Shown here: positions 16,486 through 25,568 of the stretch, in pieces | Position numbering within the stretch: position 1 is the first letter of the stretch | How the letters are laid out: every line of letters starts with the position of its first letter | DNA from: Streptomyces brasiliensis | GTDB taxonomy: Bacteria; Actinomycetota; Actinomycetes; Streptomycetales; Streptomycetaceae | Reading direction: 5' to 3' | DNA length: 63,592 nt | Assembly (NCBI RefSeq): GCF_014647875.1 | Contig: NZ_BMQA01000041.1 | Location: 1 to 63,592, forward strand | Translations under genes and position numbers: made by a program | Notes under the pieces: generated by a model | Told to the model about the DNA's origin: nothing | Databases searched by the model: none | Seen by the model: only the letters and a program-made list of their open reading frames with translations

Positions 16486-17274
16486 TCAGCGCATCAGTTC
16501 CCCCGCGTTGACCAGCAACGACTGTCCCGTGATGGACCGTGCCCGGTCCGACGCCAGGAACACCACCGCGTCCGCCACATCTCTGTCGGTGGCCGGCTCC
16601 GGCAGCGCCATGCGTTCAGCCAGCCGTGACAGCACCTGTTCCTCCGGTATCCCCTCCGTGTGCGCCGTGAACCGTACGTACGCCTGCACCGGCGGCCCCC
16701 GCATCCAGCCCGGCAGCACCGTGTTGACCCGGATCCGGTACGGCCCGAGCTCCCGCGCCAGTGAGTACATCGCGCTGGTCAGCGCCCCCTTCGACGCCGC
16801 GTACGCCGCCTGCTTCACCTGCGACGGCGCCGCCACCGAGGACTGCGTCCCCATGATCACCACCGAACCGCCGCCGCCCGTCTTCAACTCCGGCAGACAG
16901 GCCCGTGTCATCCGCAGCGTGCCCAGCAGATTGACGTCGAGCACCGACTGCCAGGTCGCGAAGTCGGCGTCCTCGAGACCGCCGAAGTACGAGTCCCAGG
17001 CGGCCACATGGACCACGGCGTCGATCCCGCCGAACCGCTCGCGTCCCAGCCCGGCCGGCGCCGCGCACTGCCCCTCGTCGGTGATGTCGGTCGCCCGGTA
17101 TGCCGTGCGTGCCCCGCCGGGGTCCATCTCCGCCACGCTCTTCGCGAGGTTCGCCTCGGTGCGCGCCCCGAGTACGGCGTTGCCCCCGTCCCGTACGACC
17201 GCCGCCGCGACCTGGCGGCCCAGACCCGCACCGACCCCCGAGACCACGACGGTCTTGCCCCCGAGCAGTGCCAT
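16486..17274 (-). CDS. Short-chain dehydrogenase/reductase
   Basis: A 262-residue classical SDR. The Rossmann motif is SGVGAGLGRQ (Gly-rich, residues about 12-21). The catalytic Ser lies in IMGTQSSVAAPSQV, and Tyr/Lys are in AAYAASKGALT (Y-x-x-x-K). The C-terminal part ends in SITGQSLLVNAGE, the usual last strand. Substrate unknown. It is divergent from the alpha/beta-barrel gene at 17397. A perfect 7-bp-arm palindrome at 17332 lies between them, which suggests one regulator, probably TetR-like, controls both. Confidence 0.92.
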   Translation of the reverse strand: MALLGGKTVVVSGVGAGLGRQVAAAVVRDGGNAVLGARTEANLAKSVAEMDPGGARTAYRATDITDEGQCAAPAGLGRERFGGIDAVVHVAAWDSYFGGLEDADFATWQSVLDVNLLGTLRMTRACLPELKTGGGGSVVIMGTQSSVAAPSQVKQAAYAASKGALTSAMYSLARELGPYRIRVNTVLPGWMRGPPVQAYVRFTAHTEGIPEEQVLSRLAERMALPEPATDRDVADAVVFLASDRARSITGQSLLVNAGELMR

Positions 17275-17331
17275 GGCGTACCTCCTCCGCGCCGCCCGGG
17301 CGCCTGCCCCGGCGCCGGCTCTGGCGCTTTA

Positions 17332-17348
17332 TCTGACGGAGCGTCAGA
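17332..17348. promoter_or_regulatory. Perfect inverted repeat operator between divergent SDR and hypothetical gene
   Basis: TCTGACG-GAG-CGTCAGA is a perfect 7-bp inverted repeat with a 3-bp centre. It lies 58 nt before the SDR start and 49 nt before the 17397 start. The size and symmetry fit a TetR-family operator. No TetR gene is adjacent, so the regulator would act from elsewhere. Confidence 0.55.
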
Positions 17349-17396
17349 GGATGGGCGACCGCAGGAGGATGGAAGAGGACCGAAGGGGAGCGCCCC

Positions 17397-18236
17397 ATGC
17401 CCGAGGACACCCGCAGCGAGCTGTACGCCGAACTGGCCGCCGTCGGCCCGTACGGCGTCCGTCCCGGCCACGCCCTGATCACCATGGTCGAGCCGCACCC
17501 CGGCCACGAGTACGCCTACAACCGCTGGTACGAGGACGACCACTACTACGCCGCCGCGATGGCCATGCCCTGGATGTACGCCGGCCGCCGCTGGGTGGCG
17601 ACACGGGATCTTCAACTCCTGCGCCGCCCCGAGAAGTCGGCGATAGCCCAGCCGCTCACCGCCGGGTGCTACCTCTCGACGTACTGGATCACCGACGGCC
17701 GCCACGCCGACCACATGAGGTGGACCGTCGCCATCAACAAGCGCCTCGACCGCGACGCCCGCGTCTACCGCGACCGGACGCACGTCTTCACGGCCTTCCA
17801 GGACCACGAGGCGACGGTCTACCGCGACGGCGCGGCGGGTCCCCGGGACTTCCACGCCCTGGACCACCCGTACGCGGGCCTGGTCCTGGAGGTCGTGGAC
17901 GCCGAGTCGCCCGAGCAGCGCACGGAACTCCTGGAGTGGCTGCGCACCCGTCACCTCCCGAAGCGCCTGACGGCCTCCCCGTCGGCCCTGGTGACCGTCT
18001 TCCGCCCGACCCCGCTGCCCGGCGACCGCATGACGTACGTCAAGCAGGTCGAGGGCACGGACACCCGCCTCACCCTGCTGTGGTTCCCGGAGACGGACCC
18101 CCGGGAGTGCTGGGAGGACCACTTCACCGGCCTCGACGAGCAGGTGACGGAGTCGGGACTGGGGAAGGCGGAGCTGGTGGCGCCGTTCGTTCCCACGGTG
18201 CCGGGGACGGACAAGTACGTCGACCGCCTGCGCTGA
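17397..18236 (+). CDS. Conserved hypothetical protein, probably dimeric alpha/beta-barrel type
   Basis: A 279-residue soluble protein with an AAGGGGAG ribosome site before ATG 17397. It has two similar halves: HALITMVEPHPGHEYAYNRW with a W-Y-x-DDHYY segment, and a later GLVLEVVDAESPEQ followed by SALVTVFRPTPLPGD. The aromatic N-x-W-Y-x-x-H signature recalls EthD/NIPSNAP-like small-substrate proteins, but the family is not recognised with confidence. The divergent SDR and shared palindrome suggest that they act on the same catabolic compound. Confidence 0.7.
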   Translation: MPEDTRSELYAELAAVGPYGVRPGHALITMVEPHPGHEYAYNRWYEDDHYYAAAMAMPWMYAGRRWVATRDLQLLRRPEKSAIAQPLTAGCYLSTYWITDGRHADHMRWTVAINKRLDRDARVYRDRTHVFTAFQDHEATVYRDGAAGPRDFHALDHPYAGLVLEVVDAESPEQRTELLEWLRTRHLPKRLTASPSALVTVFRPTPLPGDRMTYVKQVEGTDTRLTLLWFPETDPRECWEDHFTGLDEQVTESGLGKAELVAPFVPTVPGTDKYVDRLR

Positions 18237-18246
18237 GGATCGAGGA

Positions 18247-20145
18247 TCAGGGCGACTTCAGTTCCTGCGGGCACGGCGTCCCGCGAGGCAGCTGATACGG
18301 CGCGGCCAATCGATACGTCCCCGCCTTGGGCGCGACGAGAAGGGTCCACTTGTCGCCCTTCACGTCCTCCTCCGTCTCCGTCAGACAGCCGTTGACGTTG
18401 GTGTACGACTTCGGCATGCCCTCGGGACGGTGCTTGGAGGCCTGTGTCTCCTGCGGCGGCTTCAGGCTCTTGCCCTCCGCGTCGACGATGCTCAGCCACG
18501 GTGAGTACGGGATCCGGATCAGGATCCGCCCCGCCCTGCGGACCTCGATCGTCAGCTCACCCTGCTCCGCACGGTCCACGACCGCGTCCGGCTCGGCGAG
18601 CGGCACCGGGTCCGTCACCCGGAACAGCTGCCAGTTCGCGTCGCCCCAGATCTGCTTCAGATACGGCATCCCGCGCTGGACCAGCGTCCGCTCCCGCTCG
18701 CCGCCGTCACCGTCCGGTTCGCCCTTGGGCAGGACGACGAAGTGGACGGCCCAGCGCTGGAGCCACTCGTGGTAGTTCGCCGAGTTGAGCGTGTCGTCGT
18801 AGAAGAGCGGGTTGCGCTCCATGTCGGCCTGGCGGTTCCAGCCGCGGGCCAGATTGACGTACGGCGCGAGCGCGGAGGCCTCGCGATGGGAGCGGGCCGG
18901 AACCACCTCGACACGGCCCTTCTCGGCGCCGACCTGCTGCAACTCGTTGACGAGGGGGGCGAGTTCGCGCGCCCAGGACGCGGCCGGTGTGGTGTGCACG
19001 ATGTCGTCGACCGACTTGAAGCCTATCCAGCCGGCGAACCCGAGGAACGTCACCACGATCGTGTACCACTTGCGCGAGCGCGGCACCGTGAACGGCAGCG
19101 CCGCGATCAGCGCGACCCCCGCGAGCAGCATGGGCAGCCGGGAGATGTTCGACCCGATCTGCGAGCTGACCAGCCACACCAGGATGACCGCGATCGAGTA
19201 GACAGCGGCCGTCAGCCGGACCGTCACCCATTCCTTGGGGACCAGGAAGAGGCAGAACAGCCCGTACAGCAGTGGCAGGACGACCGAGCCGAACGTCATC
19301 GGCTGAGTGCCGGAGAACGGGAACAGCCAGGCCGACACCGCGACGACCGCCGTCGGCGCGAGCCCCAGTGCCCAGGCGCCCGGACGGCGCTTCTGCAGGA
19401 ACAGCGCCACCGCGACCAGGCCCACGAACAGGCCCGCGACCGGAGACGCCATGGTGGCGAGCGCGGCGAGCGGCGCGGCCACCAGAGCCTTCGCCCACCG
19501 TTTGAAACGCCAGCGGTACGGCCAGCAGAAGACGGCCGCGACCGAGCCCAGCGCGAACATCGTGCCGAGGCCGAAGGTGACCCGGCCCGACAGCGCGTTG
19601 CAGACCAGCGCGAAGACTCCGGCGAGCGCGGCCCACAGGGGGTTTTTCACCGACCGGCTGCGGAACAGGATCAGCGTCAGCAGGCCCGCCGACACGGTAC
19701 CGGCGACCATCATCGTCGTACGGACACCGAGGACCGACATCAGATACGGCGAGACCACGCTGTACGACACCGGGTGCATGCCGCCGTACCAGGCGAGGTT
19801 GTACGCCGAGTCCGGATGCCGGCCGACGAACTCGGCCCACGCGTCCTGTGCGGCGAGATCGCCACCACTGTTCGCGAACGTGAAGAACCAGATGACGTGC
19901 AGGACGCCGGCGAGCGCGGCCATGGAGAGGGCGGGGTGTGTCAGCAGCCGCTGCCGGAGGGGCTCCAGGGCGGTGAGCAGCAGCCGGATGCGCACGCCGA
20001 TGAGGGTGGCTGGGTCACCGGTGGTGTCGTGGTGGTGCGGCAGGGCGTCGTGACCGTCCGTGTCGGTCCCGGACACGGGTATTCGCGGGCCGGTTCCCGG
20101 GCCCGGATCGGCGTCGTCAGCGCGTGTCGGCTCCGCTGTGGCCAC
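18247..20145 (-). CDS. Large polytopic membrane protein (GT-C/YfhO-like appearance)
   Basis: A 632-residue protein with a GTG start at 20145 and a GGGGAG site 9 nt upstream. An N-terminal cytoplasmic tail of about 75 polar residues precedes about 12 hydrophobic helices (about 80-400). A soluble C-terminal domain (about 410-632) follows, with NYHEWLQRWAVHFVVLPKGE and a beta-rich end rich in Pro/Gly. An early extracytoplasmic loop with a conserved DAWAEF segment resembles the acidic loop of GT-C glycosyltransferases, but this is only a resemblance. Homologues are often labelled MFS or integral membrane protein. It could build or export a glycan for the neighbouring envelope genes. Confidence 0.7.
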   Translation of the reverse strand: MATAEPTRADDADPGPGTGPRIPVSGTDTDGHDALPHHHDTTGDPATLIGVRIRLLLTALEPLRQRLLTHPALSMAALAGVLHVIWFFTFANSGGDLAAQDAWAEFVGRHPDSAYNLAWYGGMHPVSYSVVSPYLMSVLGVRTTMMVAGTVSAGLLTLILFRSRSVKNPLWAALAGVFALVCNALSGRVTFGLGTMFALGSVAAVFCWPYRWRFKRWAKALVAAPLAALATMASPVAGLFVGLVAVALFLQKRRPGAWALGLAPTAVVAVSAWLFPFSGTQPMTFGSVVLPLLYGLFCLFLVPKEWVTVRLTAAVYSIAVILVWLVSSQIGSNISRLPMLLAGVALIAALPFTVPRSRKWYTIVVTFLGFAGWIGFKSVDDIVHTTPAASWARELAPLVNELQQVGAEKGRVEVVPARSHREASALAPYVNLARGWNRQADMERNPLFYDDTLNSANYHEWLQRWAVHFVVLPKGEPDGDGGERERTLVQRGMPYLKQIWGDANWQLFRVTDPVPLAEPDAVVDRAEQGELTIEVRRAGRILIRIPYSPWLSIVDAEGKSLKPPQETQASKHRPEGMPKSYTNVNGCLTETEEDVKGDKWTLLVAPKAGTYRLAAPYQLPRGTPCPQELKSP

Positions 20146-20273
20146 CTGAAGGCACTCCCCGTGTCCCGTTTTCTGTTCTCGGCCGCGTTCCTCGGTGCTA
20201 GCGGCCGCTTCCCGACCAGTTCACGGTCCTGTCCCGTGGACCGGCGACCTGCCCCGATTCGTGACGCTAGCAC

Positions 20274-20319
20274 GCACCCCGCCGCGGGGCCCCCGGGCGG
20301 GGCTCCATCGGCGGGGTGC
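20274..20319 (-). terminator. Terminator of the D,D-carboxypeptidase gene
   Basis: GCACCCCGCCG (20274-20284) pairs perfectly with CGGCGGGGTGC (20309-20319) around a GC-rich loop. It lies 24 nt beyond the stop of the gene at 20343. Confidence 0.7.
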
Positions 20320-20342
20320 GGGGACGGATCGTGTGTCGCGGG

Positions 20343-23009
20343 TCAGCCGAGACGGGTCAACTTGTCCGTGAAGCCCGGTTCCGCGAGGTCCTTCTGGAGG
20401 GCCACCGGAACCTTCACCGCGCCGCCCGAACCGTCACCCACGGTGAGCGTCCCCACCTTGGTGCCGGCCTTCGCGGTGTGCGGTACGTCGTCGGCCGCGA
20501 AGGAGAGTTTCACCTTCAGGCCGGACCAGCCGACGGCGGTGACGTCCTCGGTGGCGATCACCGGGGTGCGGCCGCCGAGCCCGTCGTCCACGGAGCCGAC
20601 GACGGTGCCCTTCTTGATGATCGTCGCCGACTTCAGCGCGCCCTGCGCCGCCCGGATCAGCTGGTCGCCGCCGTACAGGGCCGCGCTGAGGATGGTGTTC
20701 TCCGGGCCGCCCGCGGGCTGGCGCAGCACGGCGCCGACGATGGTGCGGGTCTCGCCGCCGACGTCCTTCTTCGCGGCGAAGACGAGGTTGCCGAGGGCGG
20801 AGGTGGTGGTGCCGGTCTTGATGCCGACGACGTCGTTGTGGCCGACGAGCTGGTTCCAGTTGGAGTGGTTGACGCCCGTGTAGTCGTCGTACGACATCAT
20901 CGCCGCGACCTCGCGGAAGGCGGGCTTCTGCATCGCGGTCTTGGCGAGCTTCACCTGGTCGACCGCCGTGCTGACGGTGGAGTCGGTCAGACCGGAGGGG
21001 TCGGTGTACGTCGTGTTCGTCATCCCCAGGTCCTTGGCGGTGGCGTTCATCTTCGCCACGAACGCCTTCTCGGAACCGGCGTCCCAGCGGGCCAGCAGAC
21101 GGGCCACGTTGTTGGCCGAGGCGATGAGGATGGACTCCAGGGCCTCGCGCTGGGTGATCGAGTCGCCGGCGGTGACGTCGACGGTGGACTCCTGGCCGGC
21201 GCGGGACTGGTCCTGGGCGGCCTGGTCGATCTTGATCTTGGGGCCGTCGGCGCCGCTCTTGAGCGGGTGGTCGCGCAGGATGATGTACGCCGTCATGACC
21301 TTCGCGACGCTCGCGATCGGTACGGGCTTCTGGGTGCCGTTCGAGCCGAAGGAGCCGATGCCCTGGACGTCGAGGGCGGCCTGGCCCTGCGACGGCCACG
21401 GGATGGTGACCTGGTCGCCGTCGAAGGTGTAGCTGTCCTGGGCCGTGAGGTCGAGGGTGGGCTGCGGGAGCGGGCGCACACTCTGTACGACCGCAAAGAT
21501 GATCGCCAGCAGGATGACCAGCGGGGTCCAGATCTTGATCCGTCGGACGAGTGTGCGGAACGGGGTCTGCGGGGGCGGGGGCGTGTTCGTCAGCTCCGCC
21601 AGCAGGTCCAGCGGGGGCTTCGGGGGAAGCGGCTGCTGTGTGGTGCGCTCCGGACCGACCTGCGGGACGAGGGCGGTGGCGTCGGTGGTGCTCGGCGTGC
21701 GGGCCGCAGGTTCGTCGAGAGACTTGAGCGCGACGAACTTGCTCGCCCTCTGCGCGCCGCCGATCTTCAGGGTGGTCGTGGGCTGATCGACCTGCGGCGT
21801 GGGCCGTACGGCCTTGAAGACGGCGGTGGGCTGATCGACGGGGCCCTGCGGGGCGTTGTCGCCGTCGCCGTCCGCGGGTGCGTCGTCCTTCGCGTCCCCG
21901 GCTTCGCCTTCGGGCGCCTCGCTCGCACCCGCATCTCCCGTGCGGCCTTCGTTGTCGGGTGCGGGCGGCCCCTGCGGGGCGTCCTCGCCGTCGGCGTCTG
22001 CGGGTTCGTCGGTCTCCGCGTCCGCGTCTTCGTCCGTGGCCGTCTCTGCCGTAGCCGGCTCCGGCTCCGACTCCGGCTCAGCAGGCTGCTCGCCGGAAGC
22101 CGCCTCGGGTGCCTCGTCCGTCTCGGTCTCGGTGGATGCGGCCGCAGGTTCGTCCCGGTCGTCGTCGTCCGCCTCGGGTGCTTCGTCTGCCGCGTCGGCC
22201 AACTTGCCGGTCGCGGGCTCGTCCTTGGTCTCGGTCTCGGCGTCGGTCTCGGTCTCGGTGGATGCGGCCGCAGGTTCGTCCCGGTCGTCGTCGTCCGCCT
22301 CGGGTGCTTCGTCTGCCGTGTCGGCCAACTTGCCGGTCGCGGGCTCGTCCTTGGCCTTGGTCTCCGCGTCGGTCTCGGCGTCGGTGGATGTGGCCGCAGG
22401 TTCGTCCCGGTCGTCGTCGTCCGCCTCGGGTGCTTCGTCTGCCGTGTCGGCCAACTTGCCGGTCGCGGGCTCGTCCTTGGCCTTGGTCTCCGCGTCGGTC
22501 TCGGCGTCAGCCGCGTTCTCGGCCTCGGAGTCGCCTCCCGCCGCGTCCTCGGCGCCGCTCTCGCCCTCGTCGTCGGTCTCGGCCTCGCCGTCGATCTCCG
22601 CAGCCGCGTTCTCGGCCTCGGCCTCGGCCTCGGCCTCGGCAGCGTCCTCGGCTTCGGCTTCGGTCACCGCAGCGTCCTCGGCCTCGTCGTGGGTCACCGC
22701 AGCGTCCGCAACCTCGGCGTCGGCCGTAGAGGTGCCGTCGGGCTCCGCGTCCTCCTCCGCCGGCTTCTCGTCCGTGCCCGTTCGGACCCACGCCGCCACC
22801 GCCGCGCGCAGGCGGGCGTCGTCCTCCGTCCGGACGTCCCGGGCGGAGAGGACCTTGGTCGTCGTGTCCGCCTCGGCCGCTCGGGCCACCGCCAGACGCG
22901 GGTCGCGGGTCTCGGGAACCGGGCCCCCACCCCCCGGCGTCGGTTCTGCCGACGACTCGCGCTGCTTCGACCTGTCGGGGGACTCGCCCGCCACCGATGC
23001 CTCCTCCAT
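20343..23009 (-). CDS. D-alanyl-D-alanine carboxypeptidase (S11) with a very long acidic cytoplasmic arm
   Basis: An 888-residue protein from ATG 23009 (MEEASVAGESPDRSKQRESS). Residues 1 to about 480 are low-complexity Ala/Glu/Asp/Thr with three 42-residue tandem repeats. A membrane helix (WTPLVILLAIIFAVVQSV, about 490-510) follows, then an S11 peptidase domain with SxxK (S567-V-A-K570), SANN (SxN) and KTG (K731). The peptidase trims stem-peptide D-Ala outside the membrane, limiting crosslinking. Type-II orientation puts the acidic arm in the cytoplasm, where it could bind division or wall-synthesis partners. GTG or ATG codons upstream are less likely starts. It is divergent from GPP34 (233 bp). 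Confidence 0.88.
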   Translation of the reverse strand: MEEASVAGESPDRSKQRESSAEPTPGGGGPVPETRDPRLAVARAAEADTTTKVLSARDVRTEDDARLRAAVAAWVRTGTDEKPAEEDAEPDGTSTADAEVADAAVTHDEAEDAAVTEAEAEDAAEAEAEAEAENAAAEIDGEAETDDEGESGAEDAAGGDSEAENAADAETDAETKAKDEPATGKLADTADEAPEADDDDRDEPAATSTDAETDAETKAKDEPATGKLADTADEAPEADDDDRDEPAAASTETETDAETETKDEPATGKLADAADEAPEADDDDRDEPAAASTETETDEAPEAASGEQPAEPESEPEPATAETATDEDADAETDEPADADGEDAPQGPPAPDNEGRTGDAGASEAPEGEAGDAKDDAPADGDGDNAPQGPVDQPTAVFKAVRPTPQVDQPTTTLKIGGAQRASKFVALKSLDEPAARTPSTTDATALVPQVGPERTTQQPLPPKPPLDLLAELTNTPPPPQTPFRTLVRRIKIWTPLVILLAIIFAVVQSVRPLPQPTLDLTAQDSYTFDGDQVTIPWPSQGQAALDVQGIGSFGSNGTQKPVPIASVAKVMTAYIILRDHPLKSGADGPKIKIDQAAQDQSRAGQESTVDVTAGDSITQREALESILIASANNVARLLARWDAGSEKAFVAKMNATAKDLGMTNTTYTDPSGLTDSTVSTAVDQVKLAKTAMQKPAFREVAAMMSYDDYTGVNHSNWNQLVGHNDVVGIKTGTTTSALGNLVFAAKKDVGGETRTIVGAVLRQPAGGPENTILSAALYGGDQLIRAAQGALKSATIIKKGTVVGSVDDGLGGRTPVIATEDVTAVGWSGLKVKLSFAADDVPHTAKAGTKVGTLTVGDGSGGAVKVPVALQKDLAEPGFTDKLTRLG
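22110..22500 (-). repeat. Three tandem 126-bp repeats inside the carboxypeptidase gene
   Basis: The core CTTCGTCTGC recurs at 22181, 22307 and 22433, exactly 126 bp apart. Each unit encodes a 42-residue acidic block containing DEPATGKLAD and EAPEADDDDRDEPAA. The copies are nearly identical, so copy number is likely to vary by recombination. The period is a multiple of 3, so changes keep the frame. Confidence 0.9.
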
Positions 23010-23242
23010 GTGCCGCACGTTCTGCGTACGGCTGCCGAACTGACCGCCAACCCTCGAAACCCGCCCGGACGACGCCTTCCTGACGCTGTCCGAACCATGC
23101 ACCAGTGTCCTGTGTGCGGGCTTGCCCCCTGCGGTAGACGAGAACGACATACCTACCGGTTCCCTCACGAAGCGGTCAGGCACCCTCGACAGACCAATGT
23201 GAGAGGGGTCACCCTGTCATTCATCCACGCGGGGAGGCATGG

Positions 23243-23995
23243 ATGGGCAGGAGCCGCAGAACACTTCCGGAGGAGCTTCTGCTGCTGGCATTGGACCCGA
23301 CCACGGGTACCACTGCGCAGCCGCAGTCGCTCGACCTTGGTCTGGCCGGAGCACAGCTAGTGGAGCTGGCGCTGGCCGGACGGATAGCCCCAGACGGGGA
23401 TCGTATCGCCGTGGTCGCGCCACGGCCGACTGGAGATCCGACTTTGGACAGCGCGTTGGAGTTGCTGCGCAGGCGTGGCGCTCCCGTACGGGCCGTTCAC
23501 TGGATCGGCGGGCCCCGGCTGGGGCTGCGTCAGACCTATCTCTCGCATCTCGAACGGTGCGGCATGGTGCATGCCGTGGCGGGGCAGATGTGCGGAGTGC
23601 TGCCGACCACTCGCTACCAGGCGACGGACAACGCCATCAGCCGGGAGATCCGAGCCCGGCTGGATTCCGCGATCCGTACCGGCGTACCGCCGGACCCGCG
23701 GACCGCGGCGCTCGCCGCCCTGGCGCACGCGGTCGGCCTCGGCAAGCACCTGTACCCGGGGAACGAGGGACGCTCGTCCCGCTCCCGGTTGCGGGATCTG
23801 ATCCGGCACGACCCGATGGGTGGCCTCGTCGCGCACGCCGTGATGGACGTCCAGAACGGTGCGGCCGCACAGCCGCGTCGCGGTCCGGCCTCGGCGGGCC
23901 GCCCGGCCGGGCCCGGTGCCCGGACGGCGGAACCCGCCCACGGCGTACCGATGCAGGCGCATCACGGATCCATGGCGCGCGCCGTGGCTCACTGA
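23243..23995 (+). CDS. GPP34 (GOLPH3/Vps74-like) family protein
   Basis: A 250-residue protein from ATG 23243 with a GGGGAGG site. It shows the GPP34 pattern: LPEELLLLALDPTTG, then GLAGAQLVELALAGRI, then DPTLDSALELLRRRGAPV, a KHLYPGN segment and a disordered C-terminus (about 200-250). Eukaryotic GOLPH3 binds PI4P and glycosyltransferases. Bacterial members are cytosolic or membrane-peripheral with no established role. It is divergent from the D,D-carboxypeptidase and ends at a 17-bp perfect hairpin. Confidence 0.85.
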   Translation: MGRSRRTLPEELLLLALDPTTGTTAQPQSLDLGLAGAQLVELALAGRIAPDGDRIAVVAPRPTGDPTLDSALELLRRRGAPVRAVHWIGGPRLGLRQTYLSHLERCGMVHAVAGQMCGVLPTTRYQATDNAISREIRARLDSAIRTGVPPDPRTAALAALAHAVGLGKHLYPGNEGRSSRSRLRDLIRHDPMGGLVAHAVMDVQNGAAAQPRRGPASAGRPAGPGARTAEPAHGVPMQAHHGSMARAVAH

Positions 23996-24128
23996 GCCGC
24001 AGTCCCACGGCGCCGCGCGCACCGGTCCGAGGCGGCAACCGCACCGGGCACCATGGCAGTACCGCACCACAGCACGACCGCAACGCCGCACCGACAGTCC
24101 CCAAGGCCCGGTACGGGAGCCGCTGGTC

Positions 24129-24167
24129 CGAGCGGGGCGGTGAGACCACGTCTCACCGCCCCGCTCG
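24129..24167 (+). terminator. Terminator after GPP34 gene
   Basis: CGAGCGGGGCGGTGAGA (24129-24145) and TCTCACCGCCCCGCTCG (24151-24167) form a perfect 17-bp stem with a 5-nt loop, 134 nt past the GPP34 stop. Confidence 0.85.
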
Positions 24168-24305
24168 GCTGTTCGTGCCCGAACTGACGCGTACGCGCCG
24201 CATATCCACTGTTTCCCAGCGGTAGTAAGGACCTTGGTGGCAGTCTGCTCAACAGCAGATACACAAAGTGTTAAGACCAGGCAGGCAGCCGGAGGTGCAC
24301 GTCCC

Positions 24306-25163
24306 GTGGCGTCCAATGTCAATCCCACCGTCCGGCGGCGCCGGCTGGGCCAGGAGCTGCGCCGGCTCCGCGAACTCAAGGGCATGACGGCCGAAGAGGT
24401 GGCGGAGCGGCTGCTCGTCTCGCAGTCGAAGATCAGCCGGCTCGAGAACGGGCGGCGGTCCATCAGTCAGCGCGACGTGCGTGACCTGTGCGGGGTCTAC
24501 GAGGTCGAGGACCAGCGGGTCGTCGAGTCCCTGATGGAGATGGCCCGGGACTCGCGGCAGCAGGGCTGGTGGCACGCCTTCGGCGACATCCCGTACAGCG
24601 TCTACATCGGCCTGGAGACGGACGCCGAGTCGCTGCGTGTGTACGAACCCCAGCTCGTCACAGGCCTGTTGCAGACCCGAGCGTACGCGGAGGCCCTGGT
24701 GCAGGGGGCGTTGCCGGAGACCTCGACGGGCGACATCGACAAGCGCGTCCAGGTGCGCATGCGCCGACAGGAACGTATCACCGCCGAGCACAACCCCGTT
24801 CGGCTGTGGGTCGTGCTGGACGAGGCCGCGCTGCGCCGGGTCGTGGGCAGCGAGTTGGTGATGCGGGAGCAACTGGAGCATCTGATCGAGATGTCCCAGC
24901 TGCCCCATGTCACCGTGCAGGTCCTGCCGTTCGAGGTGGGAGCGCATCCGGGGCTCAACGGGCAGTACGCGATCCTGGAGTTCGCCGACGCGGCCGACTC
25001 GAGCGTCGTCTACCTCGAGGGCGTCACCAGCGACCTGTACCTGGAGAAGGCGCACGACGTGCAGAAATACGCGGTGATGTACGAGCATCTGCGGGCCCAG
25101 TCCCTGAACGTGGAGCAGTCCCGGCAGTTCATCTCCGACGTGGCCAAGAGCTATGCCCGATAA
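24306..25163 (+). CDS. XRE-family HTH regulator with DUF5753 domain
   Basis: A 285-residue protein from GTG 24306 with GGAGGTG upstream. Residues about 10-75 are an HTH of the Cro/C1 type (MTAEEVAERLLVSQSKISRL). The remaining about 190 residues are the DUF5753 (Scr1-type) sensor: YEPQLVTGLLQTRAYAEAL, RMRRQERI and ending YLEKAHDVQKYAVMYEHLR. In Streptomyces such regulators pair with adjacent DUF397 proteins, which they bind and control in a toxin-antitoxin-like way, and several influence morphology and antibiotics. The DUF397 gene follows 213 nt downstream. Confidence 0.92.
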   Translation: MASNVNPTVRRRRLGQELRRLRELKGMTAEEVAERLLVSQSKISRLENGRRSISQRDVRDLCGVYEVEDQRVVESLMEMARDSRQQGWWHAFGDIPYSVYIGLETDAESLRVYEPQLVTGLLQTRAYAEALVQGALPETSTGDIDKRVQVRMRRQERITAEHNPVRLWVVLDEAALRRVVGSELVMREQLEHLIEMSQLPHVTVQVLPFEVGAHPGLNGQYAILEFADAADSSVVYLEGVTSDLYLEKAHDVQKYAVMYEHLRAQSLNVEQSRQFISDVAKSYAR

Positions 25164-25376
25164 GTCCATGAATTTCGGCTGTTGAGGCTTCTGTCGGCCA
25201 AGGGCGTCGGATCGTACACCGAGCTGTCGTCCCGGCGGAAGTGGCGCCTGGAATATGCCATCCACAAGAGTGAACGACCGCTCCGCGAGGGGATGTTGCG
25301 CAGTAGCGTCCATCACGCCAATCGGACATCAGGGTTGGCGCGAATCGCACCACAGCAACTCGCAACAGGAGTGGAC

Positions 25377-25568
25377 ATGGCACTGCTTCAGGGCGCCACG
25401 GAGACGTGGACGAAGTCCTCCTATTCCGCAGGGAACGGGGCGTGCGTGGAAGTCAAGTCGCCCGCGACCGCGGAACTGGCCGTACGCGACTCCAAGGTCC
25501 CCGACGGCCCGATCCTGGACTTCCCCGCCGACGCGTGGACCGCCTTCGTCGCATCGGTCAAGGCGTAA
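25377..25568 (+). CDS. DUF397 small protein (partner of the XRE regulator)
   Basis: A 63-residue protein with an AGGAG site 7 nt before ATG 25377. It shows the family pattern W-x-KSSYS-x-x-x-G-x-CVEV (TWTKSSYSAGNGACVEVK), then VRDSK-x-PDGP and a terminal AW-x-AF-x-x-x-V. DUF397 proteins are encoded next to DUF5753 XRE regulators and bind them. Overproduction or deletion alters growth and development in S. coelicolor homologues. Confidence 0.95.
   Translation: MALLQGATETWTKSSYSAGNGACVEVKSPATAELAVRDSKVPDGPILDFPADAWTAFVASVKA

Noticed and set aside
18742..20883. 713-codon plus-strand frame opposite the membrane protein
   Set aside because: Antisense shadow of a gene with clear transmembrane helices. 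Arg/Gln/Asp-rich with no motif.
20316..23360. 1014-codon plus-strand frame opposite the carboxypeptidase
   Set aside because: It is Gly/Leu/Arg-rich low complexity created by the acidic repeats of the real minus-strand gene. No ribosome site or family.
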